Counted from the first letter of the stretch, positions 33,076 through 41,761 are shown. The stretch: 64,000 nt of DNA from Anaerolineales bacterium (GCA_020634615.1 JACKBI010000010.1:62001-126000); one strand, 5' to 3'. Made by a program: numbers and translations. Notes: generated from the sequence alone by a model not told the origin.

Positions 33076-33300
33076 ACGTGTGCAGAGCGCGATTGCGCAC
33101 ATCCCGGTGTCGTATCAGGCAGTCTCAGTGACTGTTTGACAGAGGGTTCGCTCAGACTTTAGAAGTCGACGAACCTAAAAGCCAGCGGGCATTCCAGCAG
33201 CCGCAGGGCTGTCGTGACGAGTAGTCGTCGATTTCCGAAGTCTTTCAACGAGATATTTTCAAACTGCTTCCCAGAATAGCACAAATCTTACGATGTCGGC
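33076..33300 (+). ncRNA. candidate non-coding transcript
   Basis: Downstream of the 33041-33069 promoter there is no good reading frame. The region has small stems (GTGTGC/GCGCAC and CAGTC tcagt GACTG) and then the complete inverted-repeat element at 33154-33245. The 3' end is not defined by a clear terminator. Confidence 0.3.
33154..33245. repeat. dispersed inverted-repeat element, copy 4
   Basis: The left end AGACTTTAGAAGTCGACGA (33154-33172) and right end TCGTCGATTTCCGAAGTCTTT (33225-33245) form an imperfect inverted repeat. Where copy 2 has CGCCGA this copy has CGACGA, matched on its other arm, so pairing is kept. Confidence 0.75.
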
Positions 33301-33348
33301 CCACTGGCAGCGGCGTTTTTCGAACGCTGCGCAAAACCGATCTTAATC

Positions 33349-33377
33349 TTTACAATGGCCGGTCGTCGTGCTATAAT
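33349..33377 (+). promoter_or_regulatory. promoter of the secreted cohesin/dockerin-like protein gene
   Basis: TTTACA, 17 bp, TATAAT; leader of about 74 bases with a GGAGG ribosome site. Confidence 0.7.
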
Positions 33378-33457
33378 CGGGCTGTCTGCAGAGACACCCC
33401 ATATCGTTAACTCATTGCGAATTCAGCAACCACATACCAATTGTTTGGAGGCGAACG

Positions 33458-34225
33458 ATGAAGAACAGACGTACCTTTGGAAAGCTTGCTGTTGTGTTAA
33501 GCATCGTGGCACTGATGTCAGTGGCCACTGCTGCGCCGGTCATCCCGGCAGCACCGGAGGCAGGCACTATCTCGACCGGTTCGGGCGTGCAGGTCTGGAA
33601 TGGCCACAACTGCCCGGCCAGCGTTCCTGTTAACATTGCGGGACTGAGCACGGGCCTCGGGGGCTACGAGACCCGGATCACCTGGCCGGCCGGCCGGTTC
33701 AGTTCGGCTCCTGCCGATGTAACTGTGAATGTTGGAACCTATCTGACCAACGGCGGCACTCGCCAGCAAGCGGGCGACTCGGGAACCCCACCCCTGTTGG
33801 CAGTTGGCACCGACACCTTCAAGTTCGGCAACTACTCCTGGGGCGCCGGCAACCCGCCTGGCAACAGTGCGAACGGCCAGTTGGCGACCAGCGGTCTCAA
33901 GCCGACGGCCACCTGCGGCAACGCGGCCCTGACCATGAGCGAGACGCAGTTGGTTGACGTCGGCGGCACCTTGATCCCCTTGACCAATCAGACTGGCAGC
34001 AGTGTGGCGGTGTTCAGCCGCTATGACATCAATGGAGTTCAATCGTCAATCAACTCAGGTGATGTGAATGCTGTGGTGGCGAAACTGGGTCAAAGTGCGG
34101 ACTCGCCCTGCGGACCAAATTATCGCTACAACGTGAACTTGGTGCAGTCGACAATCAACTCCGGCGACGTCAATGCCGTTGTTGCAAAGCTCGGCCAATC
34201 CACGTCGGCTGTGTGCGTGAATTAA
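33458..34225 (+). CDS. secreted protein: cohesin-like domain plus two dockerin-like repeats
   Basis: The product is 255 residues. A signal peptide (about 1-25) precedes a beta-rich domain (about 35-185): VPVNIAGLSTGLGGYETRIT and PADVTVNVGTYL match the strand pattern of cohesin domains. The C-terminus carries two near-identical repeats with the core INSGDVNAVVAKLGQS (about residues 204-219 and 234-249), preceded by YDINGVQSS or YNVNLVQST. These look like dockerin calcium loops, although each has one extra residue, and the second loop lacks the first Asp. The assignment rests on pattern only. It is the first of three secreted genes in a row. Confidence 0.6.
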   Translation: MKNRRTFGKLAVVLSIVALMSVATAAPVIPAAPEAGTISTGSGVQVWNGHNCPASVPVNIAGLSTGLGGYETRITWPAGRFSSAPADVTVNVGTYLTNGGTRQQAGDSGTPPLLAVGTDTFKFGNYSWGAGNPPGNSANGQLATSGLKPTATCGNAALTMSETQLVDVGGTLIPLTNQTGSSVAVFSRYDINGVQSSINSGDVNAVVAKLGQSADSPCGPNYRYNVNLVQSTINSGDVNAVVAKLGQSTSAVCVN

Positions 34226-34344
34226 TTTGGAAGAATTTGGTCTGCTTTGACGGTCTAGTGGTTTCGGTTGTTGCAGTCCGCAATCGAGCCTAAGCCCTCG
34301 GCTATGACCCACTTTCTGTATCATACAACGCAAGGAGTACTTAC

Positions 34345-35064
34345 ATGCGAATTCGCTCGCTATCTGTGGTAATGGCAGTCCTCTGTTTAGTATTGGCTGC
34401 CACAATGGCTGGCGCGGCATCCAACGGTATCGGTAATCCGACGCTCCGTGTCGCCAACGGCGGGTCAACCTTGACCTCTGTGATTTACGCTGACGGAATT
34501 ACCGACGGCGGTGCAGCTGGCAATGGTGCTATCTCGTGGGACGTCTTCTTCGTCGTTCCGTCGGGTGTGGCACTTGATAGCTTCACGATCACTCCTGGTC
34601 AGGTTTGGATTGATCAATGTCCAGGTGCTTTCGCCACAGCAAAGACTGCTCAGACCAGTCCTGTGCCTGGCCAGAATGCTTACTATATCAACGGATTCTG
34701 CACAACCACACGAACTGGTCCAGCGGTTACCGGTTCAAACGTGCCTGTTGCAACGTTGACGTTCAATGATGTTTGCTCGGTGACTGGTGGATTCAATGTC
34801 AATCTTCACACCGGAGGCGATCCCAATGGTGATTTGACCGATATGTTCGACACCAACAATGATCTCTATCTGTTCCCGGACAGTTCTCTCACTGATGGCG
34901 GGTCCCTGTGTGGTCCCACATCTGTTGAACTGACCAACGTCCAGGCTGAGTCTGCACCGACCTCCTCCGTACAGTACGGCGCGCTCCTGGCCGTGGCTGC
35001 TATCGCCGCCGTCGTGGCTGGCGCTGGCTTCGCAATGCGCCGCCGCAACTCAGTTAACAGCTAA
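34345..35064 (+). CDS. secreted surface protein with C-terminal membrane anchor
   Basis: The product is 239 residues: signal peptide (about 1-25), a beta-rich extracellular domain with four cysteines (about 26-195; ISWDVFFVVPSGVALDSFTI, VPVATLTFNDVCSVTGGFNV) that may be a distant cohesin-like fold, then a membrane helix (about 211-231) and a basic end MRRRNS. Nucleotide composition is somewhat more AT-rich than its neighbours. An AAGGAG site precedes ATG. Followed by a strong terminator. Function unknown; membership in a cohesin/dockerin-like surface set is inferred. Confidence 0.6.
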   Translation: MRIRSLSVVMAVLCLVLAATMAGAASNGIGNPTLRVANGGSTLTSVIYADGITDGGAAGNGAISWDVFFVVPSGVALDSFTITPGQVWIDQCPGAFATAKTAQTSPVPGQNAYYINGFCTTTRTGPAVTGSNVPVATLTFNDVCSVTGGFNVNLHTGGDPNGDLTDMFDTNNDLYLFPDSSLTDGGSLCGPTSVELTNVQAESAPTSSVQYGALLAVAAIAAVVAGAGFAMRRRNSVNS

Positions 35065-35087
35065 TAAACTTCGTTCGCCTTGACCCA

Positions 35088-35118
35088 CAGGGGCAGCCAC
35101 ACTGGCTGCCCCTGTTTT
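35088..35118 (+). terminator. intrinsic terminator after the anchored surface protein gene
   Basis: CAGGGGCAGCCA (35088-35099) pairs with 35103-35114 across a 3-base loop, then TTTT. Confidence 0.88.
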
Positions 35119-35149
35119 GTGTCATAGTTTCATTCAGCAAGAGGTTGAC

Positions 35150-35788
35150 ATGCGCACTCCCCGTCTCGCACTTATTGCCGCCATTCTTTGCATCGGCTTG
35201 CTCGTTCCCCTGGCCGCACTTGCCCAAGGCGGCACCGTTGTCACTCTGCATCCGCCGGTCGCTGTCGAGGGCGCTGATACCTTGACGACCGAGGTGACGG
35301 TTGCCGGCGTCGAGGGTCTGCTCGGCTTCCAGTTCGACGTTAATTTCGATCCGGATATCCTGGCCGTCGACTCCATCGAACTGGGCCCGTTTCTGGCCAG
35401 CAGCGGGCGCGCGCCGCAGCCCCTCGGCCCGGATGAAAAGGAGGCCGCCGAGGGGCGCGTCGTGTTCGGCGGGTTCACTCTGGGCACACCTGATGTGGCC
35501 GGTGCATCAGGCGACGGCCTGCTGGCGACCATCACCTGGCGCGCCCTTCAGGACAGCGAAACCAAGGTCAACCTTAGTCGCATTCAACTGGCCGGCGCCA
35601 ACGCTCAGCCGCTGACGGTTGATCCCGCGTCGGAGACGCCGGTGACGATCAACGGCGGTGGCAGTGTCGGCGGCTCCGGCAGCGCTCCCGGGTTTCTCGG
35701 TTTGCCATGGTACCTTTGGTTGCTGATCCTGCTGGTTGTTTTAGTGGTCGTCGTCCTGGTAATCATGCGACGCCGCCGTTCCAAGTAG
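35150..35788 (+). CDS. membrane-anchored cohesin-domain protein
   Basis: The product is 212 residues: signal peptide (about 1-26), a cohesin-type domain (about 30-165; GLLGFQFDVNFDPDILAVDS, then GDGLLATITWRAL), a Gly/Ser linker, and a membrane helix (about 187-207) ending in MRRRRSK. Cohesins bind dockerins; the gene two places upstream has dockerin-like repeats. ATG 35150 follows AGAGG; the frame is open to 35117. The gene has no promoter of its own that I can see and lies behind a terminator, so its expression source is unclear. Confidence 0.75.
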   Translation: MRTPRLALIAAILCIGLLVPLAALAQGGTVVTLHPPVAVEGADTLTTEVTVAGVEGLLGFQFDVNFDPDILAVDSIELGPFLASSGRAPQPLGPDEKEAAEGRVVFGGFTLGTPDVAGASGDGLLATITWRALQDSETKVNLSRIQLAGANAQPLTVDPASETPVTINGGGSVGGSGSAPGFLGLPWYLWLLILLVVLVVVVLVIMRRRRSK

Positions 35789-35811
35789 TTCTTTCCCCAC
35801 TTCTGCATCCT

Positions 35812-35877
35812 ACTCGTACTCGTCCTCGTGCTAATCCTGGCCCGGAGTCGAGTACGAGTAGAAGTACGAGGACGAGA
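35812..35877. repeat. inverted GTACTCG/CGAGTAC low-complexity repeat
   Basis: A CTACTCGTACTCGTCCTCG run is followed by CGAGTACGAGTAG and GTACGAGGACGAG, so the segment can fold back on itself. It sits between two converging genes and could serve as a terminator. A direct-only version is at 18798-18836. Confidence 0.6.
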
Positions 35878-37971
35878 TCATCCCGAATACACGTAGACCG
35901 CCGGGCTGTTGACGCCACCCGCAGCGCTCCACTGGAAGACCCACCACGCATCATAGGGGCTGAAATTGACGCATCCGTGGCTGCGCGGCCGTCCGAACGC
36001 GTCGTGCCAGTAGGCGGTATGCAGCGCGTAGCCGCTGTAGAAGTAACACGTCCAGGTCACTTCTTCAAGGTAGTAGTAGCCGCCGGTGGCTGCGCTGCCG
36101 CCGGACATTTTGCCACTTGCCAGCCGCTGCCAGGTTCGGAATATCCCTTGCACCGTCGGTGTGCCCGGCAGGCCCGTGGCGACCATGGCAGCGTACACGG
36201 GACGATCCCCTTCGTATGCGACCGCTGTCTGTTGGCTCAGGTTGACGGCTACCCAGCGTTCGTCGGGTCGAATGGCCGAAGGGCGAGGTTTCAGGCTGGC
36301 CGCGGCCAGCCCTTGCCCTGACACCCAGCGATCAAGCCCGATGCGATACCAGCGTGCGCCGTCAACCATCCGACTTTCCAGAATATCCAGCCGCTGGTTG
36401 TGCAGTACCTCATCGATGGGCGGGTTATCGGGCGAAACTCCTGGGCGGGCGCGCACGTTCAGTGTGGACGACACGACCCAGCCGACCGGCAGCACGGGCT
36501 GATCGCTTACTGTCAGCAGGCCCAGGCTGGTGCGTGGCGCTTCCACAGCCGCTACGATGCGCACCCAGCCGCTGTGCACCCAGCGATCCACGCCGATGCG
36601 GTACCATGCGGCGCCCGCGACCTGCGTTTCATCGTAGATCGTGACTTCGGCGCCATAATGCAATTGGTCCACCACCGGGTTGCCGGCCACGACCCCGGGC
36701 CTTGCGCGCACGTTGAGTGTGGTCGCGGTGACTACGCCATGGCGAGGGTCGCCGGGCGGCGGCGGCTCTTCCACGATGCGCACCCAGCCGCCATGCACCC
36801 AGCGGCTGTCGCCGATGCGATACCATGTCGCTCCGTCTGCCTGCTGCTCTTCGTAGATCGTTACCGCCGTTCCGTTGGACAACTGGCCGACCGGCGGATT
36901 GTCGGGCGAAACCCCTGGCCGGGCGCGCACGTTCAGTAGTCCGGCGGTGACAACCCCGTGACGCACATCACCTGGAGGCGGTGGTGGAGGCGGGGGAGGC
37001 GGCGGTGCCGTGCTGCCCAACTCGACGCCGCGCAGATTTGACGGCGTGACCACTGAGACCGAACTGGCCGGGATCCAGTCGCCGCGGGTGGACTGGTACC
37101 ACAGGGTACCGCCAACCGTCGTTTGCACCGCGCTGGCCAGATAGGTGCCCAGTGCCAGTGTGCGTGACACTTGCGTGCCGCCCGCCCGCGTATAGGTTCG
37201 CGTTCCGGCCCACAGGGGCCTCAAATAGAGGAAGGGGAGCCAGGGAGGTCTGGAGTCGGCCGGAGGCAACGCATCGGGCTGCGGTTCGGCAGGCCAGTCC
37301 GGCTGTGTCTCATCTGGCAGATCTGGCGCGCCGACTTCTTCTGTCTGCTCGCCCACTTCCAACGCGCTCGTGCCCAGCGTGCTCAACCAATAGCCGTCGG
37401 CGTCCAGGACATCGACTGTGACGGCATAGTCGCCGGGTTTTGCGTAGATGGCAGTCCATTCGGCGTCCTGATCGGCCGACTTCGCACCATCCAGGACGAA
37501 CACCTGGCTCGCGCCGGCATCAACGCGGACCAACTGATCGGCGGCCAGGCCGGCAACGTGGACGCGGATGCGCGCTTCCTGCCCTGCGCCGGGTGCAGGT
37601 TTCACCTCAAAGAGGGTCATCAACGGCACGTCAGGTTCCGGCGTGTCGGGTTCCCGGCCGAGGTCGATGGTGACGCTGTCTAGCGCATCTCCCCAGCGCA
37701 GGCTGGCTGTATGCGGACCCGGCGACGCGTAGGTGTAGCTGGCCAACTCGCGGCGCTGCTCGCCATGCCAGGTGACAGGGCTGGGCGCACAAAACGCGTC
37801 GATGCTGAGGATCTTGGTGCGTTCCTGCCCGGTGCCAGGATCGCCGGTAAAGAGGCCCAACGGCGCGCAGGTTGGAATGCCGTCTGGCAGCGGCGCGGGA
37901 AAGAGCGCAAAGAAACGAACTGTTCGTTGGTCAGTTTCCGGAACGGCCAGCAAGCGAATTGTGGTTGGCAT
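35878..37971 (-). CDS. L,D-transpeptidase (YkuD) with three SH3-like repeats
   Basis: The product is 697 residues. The N-terminal part (about 1-200) contains beta-sandwich segments. A proline run (11 P, about 327-337) leads to three SH3 repeats, each with the core LNVRARPGV and RIG.DRWV (about 340-400, 405-470 and 490-550). The C-terminal YkuD domain (about 560-697) has the catalytic motif RPRSHGCVNF with Cys667 and an upstream His in LHTAYWHD. These enzymes make 3-3 peptidoglycan cross-links or attach proteins. Oddly there is no signal peptide at the annotated start (MPTTIRLLAVPETDQ). AGGAG precedes ATG. It lies 67 bp after PPK2 and may share its transcript. Confidence 0.85.
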   Translation of the reverse strand: MPTTIRLLAVPETDQRTVRFFALFPAPLPDGIPTCAPLGLFTGDPGTGQERTKILSIDAFCAPSPVTWHGEQRRELASYTYASPGPHTASLRWGDALDSVTIDLGREPDTPEPDVPLMTLFEVKPAPGAGQEARIRVHVAGLAADQLVRVDAGASQVFVLDGAKSADQDAEWTAIYAKPGDYAVTVDVLDADGYWLSTLGTSALEVGEQTEEVGAPDLPDETQPDWPAEPQPDALPPADSRPPWLPFLYLRPLWAGTRTYTRAGGTQVSRTLALGTYLASAVQTTVGGTLWYQSTRGDWIPASSVSVVTPSNLRGVELGSTAPPPPPPPPPPPGDVRHGVVTAGLLNVRARPGVSPDNPPVGQLSNGTAVTIYEEQQADGATWYRIGDSRWVHGGWVRIVEEPPPPGDPRHGVVTATTLNVRARPGVVAGNPVVDQLHYGAEVTIYDETQVAGAAWYRIGVDRWVHSGWVRIVAAVEAPRTSLGLLTVSDQPVLPVGWVVSSTLNVRARPGVSPDNPPIDEVLHNQRLDILESRMVDGARWYRIGLDRWVSGQGLAAASLKPRPSAIRPDERWVAVNLSQQTAVAYEGDRPVYAAMVATGLPGTPTVQGIFRTWQRLASGKMSGGSAATGGYYYLEEVTWTCYFYSGYALHTAYWHDAFGRPRSHGCVNFSPYDAWWVFQWSAAGGVNSPAVYVYSG

Positions 37972-38038
37972 GATGCGGCTCTCCTAGAAGTCAGGGCGTG
38001 GCGGGCGGAACTGCGTCTAAGGCGACGTATGCCATTGT

Positions 38039-38857
38039 TCAGTTGATGACTACTTCGTCGAGATCATCCTGGGGCTCGGGGAAATTCATCGCCAGGCCTT
38101 CCAGCGTCTCGACAATGACCGTGCTGATGATGAGATTGCGCAGCCATTTGCGGTTGGCGGGCACGATGAACCATGGCGCATGGTCGGTGCTGGTCTTGTT
38201 CAGGACGTCTTCGTATGCTGCCATGTAGTCCTGCCAGAGGGCGCGTTCCTTCAAGTCGCCGACGTTGAATTTCCAGTGCTTGCTGGGGTCATCCAGGCGC
38301 GCTTGCAGCCGGCCCTTTTGCTCGTCCAGGTCGATGTGCAGAAAGAACTTCAAGATCGTGGTGCCTTCGTCGGCCAGTAACTTCTCGAAGGCGTTAATAT
38401 GCTCATAGCGTTTGCTCCATCGTTCCTCCGGCACCAGGTCGTGCACCCGCACCACCAGCACGTCCTCGTAGTGGCTGCGGTTGAAGATCACGATCTCGCC
38501 CAGTCCGGGCGTCTTCTGGTGGACGCGCCAGAGGTAGTCGTGGCCGAGTTCGATCGGTGTCGGAACCTTGAAGCTTGCGACTCGAACGCCCTGCGGGTTG
38601 ACCCCCGTGAAAACGTGGCGGATCGTACCGTCCTTGCCGGCCGTGTCCATCCCCTGCACCACCACCAGCAGCTTGTGCTTCTGCTCCGCCCACATCACTT
38701 CCTGCAGCGCCTCCAGACGAGCCGTCAATGGTTTGAGTGCCTTCTTGCCCTGCGATTTACCCGCGGGAAAGGCTGATTTGTCGTTCGGATCCCATTCGAT
38801 CAGCTTGATCTGGTCGTCGGGTTTGGCGCGGTATTGATCCACTGAAGTTATGGTCAT
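38039..38857 (-). CDS. polyphosphate kinase 2 family protein
   Basis: PPK2 enzymes transfer phosphate between polyphosphate and nucleotides. The product is 272 residues, single-domain. Walker A is GMDTAGKDGTIRHVFTGVNP (about 69-88), Walker B is IVIFNRSHYEDVLVVRVH (about 122-139), and the lid region has KRYEHINAFEKLL. The domain length and the GMDTAGKDG form suggest class III or I, which phosphorylate AMP/ADP, but the class cannot be fixed by eye. A promoter at 38902-38931 precedes it. Confidence 0.88.
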   Translation of the reverse strand: MTITSVDQYRAKPDDQIKLIEWDPNDKSAFPAGKSQGKKALKPLTARLEALQEVMWAEQKHKLLVVVQGMDTAGKDGTIRHVFTGVNPQGVRVASFKVPTPIELGHDYLWRVHQKTPGLGEIVIFNRSHYEDVLVVRVHDLVPEERWSKRYEHINAFEKLLADEGTTILKFFLHIDLDEQKGRLQARLDDPSKHWKFNVGDLKERALWQDYMAAYEDVLNKTSTDHAPWFIVPANRKWLRNLIISTVIVETLEGLAMNFPEPQDDLDEVVIN

Positions 38858-38901
38858 GACGTTTCCTTGTTTCTGTGTTCCCGGTTGGCAATGTTGCAGC
38901 G

Positions 38902-38931
38902 ATTATAGCACGCCGGTTGCTGCGCCGTCAA
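38902..38931 (-). promoter_or_regulatory. promoter of the PPK2 gene
   Basis: On the minus strand: TTGACG, 18 bp, TATAAT. Confidence 0.65.
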
Positions 38932-38937
38932 CGAGGC

Positions 38938-38966
38938 TTGGCGGTCGTCAGGGCCAGTGGTAGAAT
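38938..38966 (+). promoter_or_regulatory. promoter of coaBC
   Basis: TTGGCG, 17 bp, TAGAAT; it diverges from the PPK2 promoter with 6 bp between the -35 boxes. Confidence 0.6.
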
Positions 38967-39008
38967 GCCAACCTGGGCATGTTGCGTCTCGTCGAAAGGA
39001 GTCAATAC

Positions 39009-40262
39009 GTGGATGGACATCAGGTGATTCGTGTGCTGCGTGGCAAGCACATTCTACTCGGCGTGACCGGCGGGATCGCCGCGTACAAGGCAGTGACAGT
39101 TGCCAGCCGGTTGACGCAGAGCGGCGCAGTCGTCGATGTATTGATGACCGAGGCGGCGCAGCGGTTTGTGGCGCCGCTGACCTTCTCTGCGCTGACAGGG
39201 CGGACGGTGCGTTCCGATCTGTGGTCGCTGGGCAACGGCCAGATCATGCACGTCACCATGGCCCACGAGGCCGACCTGTTTGTAGTTGCGCCGGCGACAG
39301 CGAATACCATTGCGAAACTGGCTCTTGGCCTGGCAGATGACCCGATCAGCGCGACGGCGTTGGCCAGCAAAGCGCCGCTGCTGTTGGCGCCGGCGATGGA
39401 AACGGGCATGTGGGAGAGTCCTGCCACGCAAGGACATGTGCAAACACTGGCCGACCGGGGTGCGTTCGTGGTCGGTCCGATGGCTGGCCGGCTGGCGTCC
39501 GGCGCCGTGGGCCTTGGTCGAATGGCCGAGCCGCCGCAGATCATTGAAATGGCGCGCAAGGTACTGGGACGCAATGGCTCGCTGGCAGGCGTTCACGTGG
39601 CCATCACTGCCGGCGGGACTCAGGAGCCGCTGGATCCAGTGCGTTTCCTGACCAATCGCTCATCCGGCAAGATGGGCATGGCCCTGGCTGCCTCGGCGCG
39701 CGATTTCGGCGCGCGGGTGACGGTGATCCATTCGCCGCTGCAAGTGCCGGTTCCTTTTGGCGTCGAAAGCATCCCTGTGCGCACTGCTGTTGAGATGCGT
39801 GACGCCGCCTTCGATATCCTGCCGGAGGTCGATGTCCTGATCGGCGCAGCAGCCGTGGCCGATTACCAGCCGGCTGAGGTTGCCCCGCAGAAGATCAAGA
39901 AGAAGCACGGCAGCCTGCCAATCGAACTGGTGCGCAACCCGGATATCCTGGGCGAGATCGGCGCGCAGCGCAAGGCTTCTGGGTATCCCAAAGTGATGGT
40001 CGGCTTTGCGGCTGAGACCGAGGATCTGCTGGCCAATGCCAAAGCCAAGCTGGAAAGCAAGAAACTCGACCTGATCTTGGTGAACGACGTGTCTGCGCCG
40101 CACAGCGGTTTCGGCGTCGACACCAATCAGGTGACGCTGCTCGACCGCTGGGGAGACGTGCGCCCCTGGCCGCTGCTGACCAAGGACGAGGTGGCCGACC
40201 GGTTGATGGTCTGGGTCGCCAGAAAGGTCCACGGCAAGGGGCTGGCGGACCTGGGAGATTGA
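39009..40262 (+). CDS. coaBC: phosphopantothenoylcysteine decarboxylase / phosphopantothenate-cysteine ligase
   Basis: The bifunctional enzyme carries out two steps of coenzyme A synthesis. The product is 417 residues. The CoaC flavoprotein half (about 1-190) starts RGKHILLGVTGGIAAYKAVT and has the HVTMAHEADLFVVAPATANT region and PAMETGMWESP. The CoaB half (about 195-417) has ITAGGTQEPLDPVRFLTNRS and the substrate loop KIKKKHGSLPIELVRNPDIL. GTG 39009 has AGGAG 7 bases upstream; ATG 38979 would start in the leader. Confidence 0.93.
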   Translation: MDGHQVIRVLRGKHILLGVTGGIAAYKAVTVASRLTQSGAVVDVLMTEAAQRFVAPLTFSALTGRTVRSDLWSLGNGQIMHVTMAHEADLFVVAPATANTIAKLALGLADDPISATALASKAPLLLAPAMETGMWESPATQGHVQTLADRGAFVVGPMAGRLASGAVGLGRMAEPPQIIEMARKVLGRNGSLAGVHVAITAGGTQEPLDPVRFLTNRSSGKMGMALAASARDFGARVTVIHSPLQVPVPFGVESIPVRTAVEMRDAAFDILPEVDVLIGAAAVADYQPAEVAPQKIKKKHGSLPIELVRNPDILGEIGAQRKASGYPKVMVGFAAETEDLLANAKAKLESKKLDLILVNDVSAPHSGFGVDTNQVTLLDRWGDVRPWPLLTKDEVADRLMVWVARKVHGKGLADLGD

Positions 40263-40286
40263 CACACCTCGGCAGTGTTCGCTGGG

Positions 40287-41600
40287 TTAATGGACAATGT
40301 CCAGAATCAGCGGCGGGGCGTCGACCGGTTCTGCGCTGATGCGAATCGCGTCACGTACCATAGCAGTCGCCTCGGCCAGCCGGTCTTCATCGTTGGCATG
40401 GATCCAGCAGAGTGGCTGGCCCGCCTCAACCTGATCGCCGACCTTAGCCGCCAGCACGATGCCCACAGCCGGGTCGATGGTGTCGTCCTTCTTCTGCCTG
40501 CCGCCGCCCAGCACAACTGCCGCGGCGCCAATGGTGTCGGCGTGTAGCTCGGCCAGCCAGCCGCTTTGCCCGGCATCCAAGGGCGACACCAGACTGGCGG
40601 CCGGCAGGTTGTCCGGGTTGTCGATCAGCCGCAGATCGCCCCCTTGTGCCTGGATGAACTGGCGGAACTTCAGCCACGCGTCGCCGCTTTCCAGTTGCCA
40701 CATGATCATGCTGAAGGGGTCGCTCGTTTCGTCCACCACACCACCCAGTCGCAGCATCTCCGCGGCCAGCACCACGACCAACTGCGTGAAGTCGGCCGGG
40801 CCGTGACCGCGCAGCGTGGCAATCGCTTCCTTCAACTCCAGCGCGTTGCCAACCGCACGTCCCAGCGGCTGGTTCATGTCACTGAGCACCGCTGCCATGC
40901 CGCGGCCCGCGCCTTTGCCAATCTCCACCATGAGCCGCGCCAACTGTTGCGCTTCGTCCAGGGTGCCCATGAACGCGCCGCGTCCAACTTTGACGTCCAG
41001 CACGATGCCGTCCGCGCCCGTCGCCAGCTTCTTTGACATGATGGAGGAGGCGATCAACGGCCGTGACGGGACAGTGGCGGTTACATCGCGCAAGGCATAT
41101 AACTTGCCGTCCGCCGGCGCCAGATCGGCCGTCTGTCCACCCAATACCAGCCCGATCTCGCGCAGTTGGCGCACGAACTGCTCGGTGCTGACATCCACAC
41201 TGAAGCCGCTGATGCATTCCAGTTTGTCGATGGTGCCGCCAGAAAAGCCCAGCCCGCGGCCGCTCAGTTTGCCCACCGGCAGCCCCAGACTGGCGATCAA
41301 AGGGGTCAATACCAGCGACGTCTTGTCGCCCACGCCGCCCGTGGAGTGCTTGTCTACCACCAGCGTGCCGGCCGGCAGATCCTTGTGCGGGTCAAGCTGC
41401 TGGCCTGAGGCGGCCATGGCCAGCGTCAGTGCGGTGGCTTCGGCGTCGGTCATCCCTTGGAAGTAGATCGCCATCATCCAGGCCGCGGCCTGATAGTCGG
41501 GGATGCTGCCGTCGGTGTAACCCCGGATGAAGAACTCGATCTCATCGGCGGTCAGTTCATTGCCGTCGCGTTTTCTGCAAATAATGTCTACAGCGCGCAT
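40287..41600 (-). CDS. pyrimidine-nucleoside (thymidine) phosphorylase
   Basis: The enzyme cleaves pyrimidine nucleosides with phosphate. The product is 437 residues. Family signature: SGRGLGFSGGTIDKLECISG (about 115-134), with KHSTGGVGDKTSLVLTPLIA (about 80-99) as phosphate site, and a C-terminal domain with KVGDQVEAGQPLCWIHAND. Whether it is uridine-accepting (Pdp) or thymidine-specific (DeoA) is not decidable here. ATG 41600 follows a perfect AAGGAGGT site. It converges with coaBC, 24 bp apart. Confidence 0.92.
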   Translation of the reverse strand: MRAVDIICRKRDGNELTADEIEFFIRGYTDGSIPDYQAAAWMMAIYFQGMTDAEATALTLAMAASGQQLDPHKDLPAGTLVVDKHSTGGVGDKTSLVLTPLIASLGLPVGKLSGRGLGFSGGTIDKLECISGFSVDVSTEQFVRQLREIGLVLGGQTADLAPADGKLYALRDVTATVPSRPLIASSIMSKKLATGADGIVLDVKVGRGAFMGTLDEAQQLARLMVEIGKGAGRGMAAVLSDMNQPLGRAVGNALELKEAIATLRGHGPADFTQLVVVLAAEMLRLGGVVDETSDPFSMIMWQLESGDAWLKFRQFIQAQGGDLRLIDNPDNLPAASLVSPLDAGQSGWLAELHADTIGAAAVVLGGGRQKKDDTIDPAVGIVLAAKVGDQVEAGQPLCWIHANDEDRLAEATAMVRDAIRISAEPVDAPPLILDIVH

Positions 41601-41647
41601 AGGACCTCCTTGTCCGGTGCGAAACAGGTAATGCGATGCTCGCTGCC

Positions 41648-41677
41648 ATTTTACCACGCCGCCGCGCAACGTTCCAA
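41648..41677 (-). promoter_or_regulatory. promoter of the pyrimidine-nucleoside phosphorylase gene
   Basis: On the minus strand: TTGGAA, 18 bp, TAAAAT. Confidence 0.5.
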
Positions 41678-41761
41678 GCGCTGGCAATCTCCATTGGGCA
41701 ATCGCAGCTTTGCGTTCTTGCCGGTCACTGACCGTTTCAGCATACCACTCGATCAGCCAAA

